Positions 1 through 5,181 of a DNA stretch of 5,181 nt are shown in pieces. The DNA lies in the NCBI GenBank assembly GCA_937873165.1, contig CALMVH010000195.1, forward strand, positions 1 through 5,181, read 5' to 3'. The stretch's first letter is position 1. Every line of letters begins with the position of its first letter. Source of the DNA: an uncultured Rhodospirillales bacterium (GTDB lineage: Bacteria > Pseudomonadota > Alphaproteobacteria > CALMVH01). A model generated the notes under the pieces. That model made no database searches, was not told the DNA's origin, and saw only the letters and a program-made list of their open reading frames with translations. The translations under genes were made by a program, and so were the position numbers.

Positions 1-1484
1 GGGTGGCGCGCATCTCGGAAGCCATCAACCAGGGCCTCACCGCCGAGGCTGCCGTGTCGCAGGTGCAGAACGGCAACCGCGCCCGGCTGGGCCAGGTGTC
101 GGATGCCTACCTTCGCGAGCGGCTGCTGGATCTCGAGGATCTCAGCATGCGCTTGCTGCGGCACCTGTCGCCGGAGGCAAAGGCGGCCAAGCCGAACCTG
201 CCCGACGACACGATCCTGATCGCCCGTGCCATGGGCCCCGCCGAACTTCTGGACTATGACCGCAGCAAGCTGCGCGGCGTGCTGCTGGAGGAAGGATCGA
301 GTTCGAGCCATGTCGCCATCGTGGCGCGCGCCCTTGGCATTCCCGTGGTGGGCCATTGCGTCGGCGCGCTCAGCCGGATCGATCCGCGCGATCCCCTGAT
401 TCTCGATGGCGACCGGGGCCAGGTGTTCATTCGCCCGGGCGAGGATGTTGCGGCCGGTTTCCAAAGGTCGATCGAGCTTCGCACCCTGCGCAAGGGCTTG
501 TACCGCGAGATCCGCTCCCTACCCTCCGTCACGCTCGATGGCGTGCCCATCACCCTGCAGATCAACGCGGGCCTCGTGATCGAGATGCCGCAACTGCAGG
601 AAGTAAACGCCGACGGGGTAGGCTTGTACCGGACGGAGATCCCCTTCATGGTCGCGGCAGGATATCCCGACCTCGCTACCCAGACCGAACTGTACCGCAA
701 CGTGCTGGATGGCGCGGACGGAAAGCCGGTAACCTTCCGTACGCTGGATGTCGGCGGCGACAAGCCCCTGCCCTCCTTCGCTGTGCCGCCGGAGGAAAAC
801 CCTGCGCTTGGCTGGCGCGCCCTGCGCATAGGGCTCGACAGGCCCGCCATGCTGCGCATCCAGTTACGGGCCTTGATTGCCGCCGCGGCAGGCCGGGAGC
901 TGAAGCTGATGTTCCCGCTGGTGGCGGAAGTGGCGGAACTGGACAGGGCGAGACAGCGGCTGGCAAGGGAAATGGATCGGGCGCATGCCTTGAGCATCGC
1001 GCCCGCGTCGTTGAAGACGGGTGTCATGATCGAGGTTCCCGCCCTGCTATGGCAACTGGACGCCCTGCTGCACGACATCGACTTTGTATCGGTGGGCAGC
1101 AACGACCTGATGCAGTACCTGTTCGCGGCGGACCGCAACAATGGCCGCGTCAACAACCGCTACGACGCGCTTTCGCCCCCTTTGTTGAACGCTCTCGCGT
1201 GGACGAATGGAAAATGCCGGGCGGCCCGCGTGCCGTTGAGCGTGTGTGGCGACATGGCATCCCGTCCCCTCGATGCCATGGCACTGGTCGGCCTCGGGAT
1301 CGAGAGCCTTTCCATGCCGGCGCAGGCCATCGGGCCTGTGAAGACGATGGTGCGATCCGTTGAAGTGCGGCGCATCGCGCCGTATCTCGAACAGGCCATG
1401 AAATCGCGCGACCACAGCCTGAGGGGAAAGCTGCGGGCCTTCGCGCAGGATCACAGCATTCTTCTGGAGGACAACCTCGGATGA
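1..1484 (+). CDS. ptsP: Phosphoenolpyruvate-protein phosphotransferase PtsP (enzyme I-Ntr), 5' end missing
   Basis: Enzyme I of the nitrogen-related phosphotransferase system: a cytoplasmic enzyme that takes phosphate from PEP onto a histidine and passes it to NPr. About 493 residues are visible (numbered from the GTG at position 3). This is roughly the last two thirds of a family member of about 750; the usual N-terminal GAF domain would lie left of the window. The GTG is probably an internal valine, because the family continues upstream here and bases 1-2 fit a preceding Trp codon. Visible in order: helical NPr-binding part (about 1-65); swivelling phosphohistidine domain with EEGSSSSHVAIVARALGIP (His103); PEP-utilising TIM barrel with DGVGLYRTE (204-212), FRTLDVGGDK (245-254), GVMIEVPA (340-347), VGSNDLMQY (364-372) and the catalytic cysteine in SVCGDMAS (Cys415). 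All key residues are present, so it looks active. The SSSSH form favours PtsP over sugar-type PtsI, which has GGxTSH. The stop overlaps the next gene by four bases. Confidence 0.93.
   Translation, partial: VARISEAINQGLTAEAAVSQVQNGNRARLGQVSDAYLRERLLDLEDLSMRLLRHLSPEAKAAKPNLPDDTILIARAMGPAELLDYDRSKLRGVLLEEGSSSSHVAIVARALGIPVVGHCVGALSRIDPRDPLILDGDRGQVFIRPGEDVAAGFQRSIELRTLRKGLYREIRSLPSVTLDGVPITLQINAGLVIEMPQLQEVNADGVGLYRTEIPFMVAAGYPDLATQTELYRNVLDGADGKPVTFRTLDVGGDKPLPSFAVPPEENPALGWRALRIGLDRPAMLRIQLRALIAAAAGRELKLMFPLVAEVAELDRARQRLAREMDRAHALSIAPASLKTGVMIEVPALLWQLDALLHDIDFVSVGSNDLMQYLFAADRNNGRVNNRYDALSPPLLNALAWTNGKCRAARVPLSVCGDMASRPLDAMALVGLGIESLSMPAQAIGPVKTMVRSVEVRRIAPYLEQAMKSRDHSLRGKLRAFAQDHSILLEDNLG
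1466..1471 (+). promoter_or_regulatory. Shine-Dalgarno of the rodZ-like gene
   Basis: GGAGGA lies inside the last codons of ptsP, with nine bases between it and the ATG at 1481. It is a near-ideal ribosome binding site and settles that start. Together with the ATGA overlap it implies that the two genes are co-transcribed and probably translationally coupled. Confidence 0.75.
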
Positions 1485-2512
1485 GCGTCGGAACCATTCT
1501 TCGTGACCGGCGGCACGCGCTCAGCCTCGACCTGCCCGAGCTGTCGGAGTACCTGCGGATCAAGCAGGCTTTCCTGGAAGCAATCGAAAACGAGGATTTC
1601 AAGGATCTGCCCGGCGGCACGTACGCAACCGGCTTTGTCAAAACCTATGCCAAGGCCCTGGGGCTAGACCACGACGCGGTGGCGGATGCCTTCCGTCGCG
1701 AACAGGCGGAAGCAGCGCGCAAGGCACCGTTGACCGTCCGGTCGCCCTTGAAGGATTCCCGCATCCCGACCGTGGGGATAACCATCCTGGCGATCGTCCT
1801 GCTGGCGGGTGGCTGGATTGTCTGGTCGTATGCCGGCAACCGGCCGGCGCAGCACGCCGAGCTGGTTCCCGAACTGCCGGACCGGCTGAAGCCGCAGGCG
1901 GCCGAGCCTCCTGCGAATGCCGCAGTTCCGGTGGTGGGAGCCGCGGCACCAGGGCCGGTGCAGCCTACGCTGTCTTCTACCGCCGACGCGCCGGAGCGGG
2001 GCGCGCCTCTGAACCAGCCGGTTGGTCCGGTTGCGACCGGACCCCTTTCTCCGCCGCCAACTGCTGCGGCAGCTCCTCAGGCGACACCTGCGCAAACAGC
2101 ATCGGTAAAGCCGACGGTGCCGGCCACCATGGCATTCACGGCGCCGCCGGAGGGCGAGCCCGACGAAGCACAGGACGATACGGACGAGCCGGCGGAAGGC
2201 CCCAATATGCGCACGTCGCCTGCGGCAGACGATGTTTCAGGCACATCTTACGGCGCCCCTGCAAGCGGTGGACAGGTGGAGATCCATGCCCTGGGCAACG
2301 CCTGGGTACAGGTGCGCGACGGCAACCGCACGGTGGTGTATACCGGTCTATTGCACAAGGGCGACGTGTACCGGGCCCCTGCCGGACAGGGTTATACGTT
2401 CATGAGCGGGAACGCAGGCGGCGTAAGCCTGGACGGTACGACGCCGCTGGGTGCCAGCGGCCATGTCATCCGGAACGTTCCGCTGGACGCACAGGCGGGC
2501 AAACACCCATAA
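1481..2512 (+). CDS. rodZ: RodZ-like transmembrane HTH protein (DUF4115 C-terminus)
   Basis: Probable RodZ-family cell-shape protein of 343 residues: a bitopic inner-membrane protein whose cytoplasmic helix-turn-helix domain binds MreB in characterised members. Visible: an N-terminal HTH of the Xre/HTH_25 kind (about 4-63), including LSEYLRIKQAFLEAIENEDF and the GFVKTYAKALGLD helix end; a short basic stretch (80-94, R/K-rich); one membrane segment (about 96-117, GITILAIVLLAGGWIVW), consistent with N-in topology; a long low-complexity Pro/Ala linker (about 121-264) with an acidic patch near 225-239; and a C-terminal beta-rich DUF4115-like domain (about 265-334, VEIHALGNAWVQVRDGN). The order HTH, membrane segment, Pro/Ala linker and beta domain is the RodZ architecture, and the length is close to E. 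coli RodZ (337). In E. coli rodZ also lies directly upstream of ispG, as here. The gene name rests on architecture and synteny; the MreB interaction is inferred. Some family members carry only the generic name 'helix-turn-helix domain-containing protein'. Confidence 0.85.
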   Translation: MSVGTILRDRRHALSLDLPELSEYLRIKQAFLEAIENEDFKDLPGGTYATGFVKTYAKALGLDHDAVADAFRREQAEAARKAPLTVRSPLKDSRIPTVGITILAIVLLAGGWIVWSYAGNRPAQHAELVPELPDRLKPQAAEPPANAAVPVVGAAAPGPVQPTLSSTADAPERGAPLNQPVGPVATGPLSPPPTAAAAPQATPAQTASVKPTVPATMAFTAPPEGEPDEAQDDTDEPAEGPNMRTSPAADDVSGTSYGAPASGGQVEIHALGNAWVQVRDGNRTVVYTGLLHKGDVYRAPAGQGYTFMSGNAGGVSLDGTTPLGASGHVIRNVPLDAQAGKHP

Positions 2513-2517
2513 TTATC

Positions 2518-2546
2518 TTGGTTTTTACCCGCTGATCCCTTATTTC
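2518..2546 (+). promoter_or_regulatory. Weak candidate promoter upstream of ispG
   Basis: In the AT-richer start of the 231-base rodZ-ispG gap, TTGGTT (2518-2523) and TATTTC (2541-2546) are 17 bases apart, the optimal sigma-70 spacing. Each box matches only three of six consensus bases. If real, the transcript would carry a leader of about 190 nt before ispG. The rest of the gap (2513-2743) shows no RNA gene, no convincing hairpin with a T-run and no credible small gene. Alphaproteobacterial promoters often depart from this consensus, so this is only a candidate. Confidence 0.2.
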
Positions 2547-2732
2547 TCGGGCATGAGACAGCAGAAGTCGAGAGCTGAAATTGTTCTATTACCCTCCCAG
2601 GTTGAACTGACCAGGGCCACAACGCCTGTACCCCCAGCAGTTCGACCGCCGGAGTACGATCCATTCCGGGCGGCTGCGTTGCAATCGCTTCGGAAGCTCG
2701 AGACCTTTTCTAACCCGCCTCGTTCCCGCCTC

Positions 2733-2737
2733 GGAGA
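2733..2737 (+). promoter_or_regulatory. Shine-Dalgarno of ispG
   Basis: GGAGA lies six bases before the ATG at 2744. The spacing is good and no rival start with a ribosome binding site is seen nearby, so it supports this ispG start. Confidence 0.65.
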
Positions 2738-2743
2738 ACCCAA

Positions 2744-3874
2744 ATGCGCGTACGCCGTTATCGCGAAATCCAGCGCCGCAAATGCCGTCAGATCAGCGTC
2801 GGCAAGGTCAAGGTCGGCGGCGATGCGCCCATCAGCGTGCAAACCATGACGAACACCCTGACGACTGACGTCGACGCGACGGTGCGCCAGATCATGGGCT
2901 GCGAGGAGGCTGGCGTAGACATCGTGCGCGTATCCTGCCCCGACGAGGAATCATCGCGCGCGCTCAAGGATATCGTGCGGCAGGTGAACGTGCCGATCGT
3001 CGCGGATATCCATTTCCATTACAAGCGCGCCATTGAAGCCGCAGAAAGCGGCGCCGCCTGCCTGCGCATCAACCCCGGCAACATCGGCTCTGCCGACCGG
3101 GTCAAGGAAGTGGTGAAGGCCGCCAAGGATTACGGCTGTTCCATGCGCATCGGCGTCAATGCCGGCTCGCTTGAAAAGGACCTGCTCGAAAAATACGGCG
3201 AGCCCTGCCCCGAGGCGATGGTCGAATCCGCGCTGAACCACGCGCGCATCCTGGAAGACAACGATTTCTTCGAGTTCAAGATCAGCTGCAAGGCGTCGGA
3301 CGTGTTCCTGGCCGTTGCGGCCTACAACGCGCTGGCCGATGCGTGCGATTACCCGCTGCATGTGGGCGTAACCGAGGCGGGTGGCTTGCGAACCGGTACC
3401 ATCAAGTCTTCGATCGGCATGGGATCGCTGCTGTGGGCCGGCGTCGGCGATACGATCCGCGTGTCGTTGTCGGCGGAGCCCGTCGAGGAAGTCAAGGTGG
3501 GCTTCGATATCCTGAAGTCGCTGAACCTTCGCCACCGCGGCGTGAACGTGATCTCGTGCCCATCCTGCGCGCGCCAGAATTTCAACGTGATCGAGACGGT
3601 GCGCGTGTTGGAAGAGCGCCTGGCGCATATTTCGACCCCGATGTCGGTTTCGGTAATCGGCTGCGTCGTGAACGGTCCGGGCGAAGCGCGCGAAACGGAT
3701 ATCGGCTTCACAGGCGGCGGCAACAACACCCATCAGGTTTACATCGCCGGCCAGCCTGCGCACCGGCTGAAGGATGAAGGCATTGTCGATCACCTGGTCA
3801 AACTGGTCGAAACCAAGGCGGCGCAGATCGAAGCCGCGAAGCGCGCCGAAGAGGCTGCCGTGGCGGCGGAATAG
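2744..3874 (+). CDS. ispG: 4-hydroxy-3-methylbut-2-enyl diphosphate synthase IspG (GcpE)
   Basis: Cytoplasmic [4Fe-4S] enzyme of the MEP isoprenoid pathway. It reductively opens 2-C-methyl-D-erythritol 2,4-cyclodiphosphate to HMBPP, with electrons from flavodoxin or ferredoxin. The 376 residues match the short two-domain proteobacterial type (E. coli 372). The N-terminal TIM barrel shows VGGDAPISVQTMTNT (24-38), GVDIVRVSCPD (57-67), VPIVADIHFHYKRA (83-96), CLRINPGNIGS (106-116) and RIGVNAGSLEKDLLEKYG (135-152). The C-terminal domain carries the cluster ligands Cys272 and Cys275 in SCPSCARQ, Cys307 in GCVVNGPGEA, and Glu314, equivalent to E. coli Cys270, Cys273, Cys305 and Glu312. EAGGLRTGTIKSSIGMG (211-227) is also typical. 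All catalytic features are intact. The tail (about 358-376) is an Ala/Glu/Lys-rich extension, probably a helix and not part of the fold. The gene follows rodZ, but the 231-base gap leaves room for its own promoter. Confidence 0.98.
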   Translation: MRVRRYREIQRRKCRQISVGKVKVGGDAPISVQTMTNTLTTDVDATVRQIMGCEEAGVDIVRVSCPDEESSRALKDIVRQVNVPIVADIHFHYKRAIEAAESGAACLRINPGNIGSADRVKEVVKAAKDYGCSMRIGVNAGSLEKDLLEKYGEPCPEAMVESALNHARILEDNDFFEFKISCKASDVFLAVAAYNALADACDYPLHVGVTEAGGLRTGTIKSSIGMGSLLWAGVGDTIRVSLSAEPVEEVKVGFDILKSLNLRHRGVNVISCPSCARQNFNVIETVRVLEERLAHISTPMSVSVIGCVVNGPGEARETDIGFTGGGNNTHQVYIAGQPAHRLKDEGIVDHLVKLVETKAAQIEAAKRAEEAAVAAE

Positions 3875-3889
3875 GACACCGTCCCGTTC

Positions 3890-4495
3890 ATGGCGCGCCC
3901 GCCAAGGCAACCGGCCTTTAGTCCATTCTATGGGCATTCCTCGGCGGTCGAGTTCGAGCGGAACAATCAGATCCCGGGTATATCCCACCGCTACCGGCTG
4001 ACCGAAGGTAAATCGCCGGTGTCTCCCGCTCGACTGGAGCGATGGATCGATGACCTTCTGCATCCGATCGGCGAGGCAGCTTCAGCCCGGCCCTTCGAGC
4101 GATTGCGGGCCATGGCAGACAAGGTCATGGTGTTGAACCCCGAACTGGCGGCAGTGCTACCCGAGCCTGGAGGGAAGGCAGCGCAGGAAGCCCTGCTGCG
4201 CGGTGTCGCGTCCCAGTACAATCCACACGATATAGACTATTTCATGCGTCGGCAGGCGGCCTTGTCGCCAAGCGCTTCCAAAGGTGCGGACATGCGTCAG
4301 GTTGCTCTGGAAACAGAGATCCAAGACCGAATGAAGATCATTGCGGTCGCACTGGAAGGCAGGAACGGCGTTTTTTATCCACCTGGCCCAAGATGGCGTC
4401 CCTCACCCACGACGCTGGACATGATTGAAAAGCTGGCCACCCGGCCCGCTTTAGTGAGCCGGCAACAACGCAAACCACCGGCAGGCCCGATCTGA
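3890..4495 (+). CDS. Hypothetical protein, unrecognised family
   Basis: A 201-residue protein that I do not recognise. No signal peptide or membrane segment is visible. It is probably soluble and moderately basic (about 28 Arg/Lys against 21 Asp/Glu). The middle (about 46-160) looks folded and helical, with SPARLERWIDDLLHPIG (45-61), RPFERLRAMADKVMVLNPEL (67-86) and ALETEIQDRMKIIAVALEGR (139-158). Both ends are Pro/Arg-rich and probably disordered. It begins only 15 bases after the ispG stop, so co-transcription is likely. The ribosome site is poor: AGGA overlaps the ispG stop with 13 bases to the ATG. Frame and uninterrupted length support coding, but the third-position GC preference appears weaker than in the neighbours, with more codons such as cca, aaa, tta and cga. 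This could mean a fast-evolving or more recently acquired gene. Many proteobacteria have hisS after ispG; this protein shows no histidyl-tRNA synthetase motifs. The true start could lie further downstream. Confidence 0.6.
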   Translation: MARPPRQPAFSPFYGHSSAVEFERNNQIPGISHRYRLTEGKSPVSPARLERWIDDLLHPIGEAASARPFERLRAMADKVMVLNPELAAVLPEPGGKAAQEALLRGVASQYNPHDIDYFMRRQAALSPSASKGADMRQVALETEIQDRMKIIAVALEGRNGVFYPPGPRWRPSPTTLDMIEKLATRPALVSRQQRKPPAGPI

Positions 4496-4627
4496 CCTAG
4501 GGAAGCGCCGGCGAATGTCTTGGTGTGTTCAGCTGTCATTCGATCAATGGCTCCAGCCGTATTTGGCGGGTGAAAGCATTACTTGATTGCCCCTGCCGCA
4601 TTTCGGCGCTAGGCATGGCACTCACCC

Positions 4628-4632
4628 AGGAA
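4628..4632 (+). promoter_or_regulatory. Shine-Dalgarno of the Rieske oxygenase gene
   Basis: AGGAA lies seven bases before the ATG at 4640. The second in-frame ATG, four codons on at 4652, has no comparable site, so 4640 is the preferred start. Confidence 0.6.
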
Positions 4633-4639
4633 ATCGATC

Positions 4640-5181
4640 ATGACGCTGCAAATGTCCATCCCTCGCGATGCCGTAACCGAGGGCGCCAAGCACGATCTGC
4701 GCCGCGTCGGGGCGCACCCGGATTTCTGGTACCCCATTGCGTGGTCCCCAGAGTTGAAGGCCGGTAAGTCTCTTGCCGTCAAGTTCGCGGGCGAACCTAT
4801 CGTACTGGCGCGCGGCAAGGATGCCCATGTGTTCGCGCTGGAGGATCGCTGCGCCCACCGGCAGATCCCGCTGAGCCAGGGCATCGTGTGCGAACACGCA
4901 ATACGCTGCGGCTATCACGGCTGGACTTATGACGAGACCGGCAAATGCGTGGACGTGCCGTATCTCGGCAAGGACAAGCTGCCGAACGGCGTGAAGTCGT
5001 ATCCCTGCCGCGAGGAACAGGGATTGATCTTCGTATTCCCGGGCGACCCCGCGCTGGCAAGCAGCGTTCCGTTTCCCGCCCTGGCGTCTACGGGCGACAA
5101 GCGGTTCAAGACGCGCCGCTTCGGGCGCGAGGTCGGCTGTCACTACAGCTTCATGCACGAGAACCTGATGGACATGAACCA
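4640..5181 (+). CDS. Rieske [2Fe-2S] non-heme iron oxygenase, alpha subunit, 3' end missing
   Basis: Terminal oxygenase component of a Rieske-type ring-hydroxylating or O-demethylating system. It is a cytoplasmic protein needing a reductase and usually a ferredoxin for NAD(P)H electrons. About 180 residues are visible; whole proteins are typically about 330-450. After DFWYPIAWSPELKAG (28-42), the Rieske domain (about 28-135) has the ligand pairs CAH (Cys71, His73) and CGYH (Cys90, His93), a C-x-H-x16-C-x2-H arrangement, followed by GWTYDETGKC. The last codons give HENLMDMN, the start of the mononuclear-iron motif E/D-x3-D-x2-H. Asp178 would be the bridging residue between iron centres, and the final two bases (ca) fit the first histidine ligand, His181. 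The NLMD form and the start of the protein recall the single-subunit vanillate demethylase or phthalate group rather than naphthalene dioxygenase. The substrate cannot be told, and no reductase gene lies in the window. The 144-base gap before it suggests a separate transcription unit. Confidence 0.9.
   Translation, partial: MTLQMSIPRDAVTEGAKHDLRRVGAHPDFWYPIAWSPELKAGKSLAVKFAGEPIVLARGKDAHVFALEDRCAHRQIPLSQGIVCEHAIRCGYHGWTYDETGKCVDVPYLGKDKLPNGVKSYPCREEQGLIFVFPGDPALASSVPFPALASTGDKRFKTRRFGREVGCHYSFMHENLMDMN

Noticed and set aside
254..1156. Long minus-strand open frame of about 300 codons opposite ptsP
   Set aside because: It is a shadow of ptsP, whose catalytic motifs are all in the plus frame. 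The antisense product is Ser/Arg-rich with no domain.
2687..2697. Short palindrome GCTTCGGAAGC before ispG
   Set aside because: The stem is only four pairs with a three-base loop. It is too small to support a regulatory structure or an operator.
2451..2849. Plus-strand frame bridging the rodZ end and the ispG start
   Set aside because: It overlaps two well-supported genes in another frame, has no ribosome binding site, and its translation is low-complexity.
2951..4063. Long minus-strand open frame of about 370 codons opposite ispG
   Set aside because: It is antisense to a clearly functional ispG with complete cluster motifs. Long antisense frames are expected in GC-rich genes because of third-position bias, and the translation is Arg/His/Asp-rich without recognisable domains.
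4441..4462. Imperfect hairpin (CCGGC ... GCCGG) near the end of the unknown gene
   Set aside because: It lies inside the coding frame, has a mismatch and a wobble, and is not followed by a T-run. It does not qualify as a terminator and is expected by chance at this GC content.
4583..4613. TTGATT followed by GCTAGG as a promoter for the Rieske gene
   Set aside because: The -10 match is poor and the spacing is 19. The gap probably holds a promoter, but nothing in it can be singled out.
4525..4767. Plus-strand frame of 80 codons in the gap before the Rieske gene
   Set aside because: More than half overlaps the Rieske gene in another frame. There is no good ribosome site and no recognisable protein character.

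Overview
This window is a compact, high-GC, mostly single-strand stretch of an ordinary bacterial chromosome. All five supported genes are on the + strand. Protein character points to an alphaproteobacterium: an EI-type PtsP phosphotransferase, a RodZ-like protein and an IspG of the short proteobacterial type. A Sphingomonadales or Acetobacteraceae member is my best guess, but this is inference from remembered family resemblance and no search was run.

Layout, left to right. Positions 1-1484 hold the C-terminal two thirds of ptsP, cut by the left window edge. Its stop overlaps the start of a RodZ-type gene (1481-2512) in an ATGA junction, with a strong Shine-Dalgarno inside the end of ptsP. 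A 231-base gap with an AT-richer first part follows. Next is ispG (2744-3874), complete, with all iron-sulfur ligands visible. Fifteen bases later an unrecognised 201-residue gene begins (3890-4495). After a 144-base gap, a Rieske-type oxygenase alpha subunit starts at 4640 and runs off the right edge.

How they fit together: the first part is a housekeeping cluster. PtsP feeds phosphate into the nitrogen-related PTS, RodZ links the MreB cytoskeleton to cell shape, and IspG makes the isoprenoid precursor HMBPP, which supplies among other things the lipid carrier for peptidoglycan. A rodZ-ispG neighbourhood is also known from E. coli, which supports the RodZ call. The genes after ispG (unknown protein, Rieske oxygenase) look more lineage-specific and do not obviously belong to the same process.

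I found no RNA genes, mobile elements, CRISPR arrays, long repeats or convincing rho-independent terminators. I see no evidence of a novel system. The items most worth a second look are the unknown gene after ispG, the oxygenase of unknown substrate and the ispG upstream gap.
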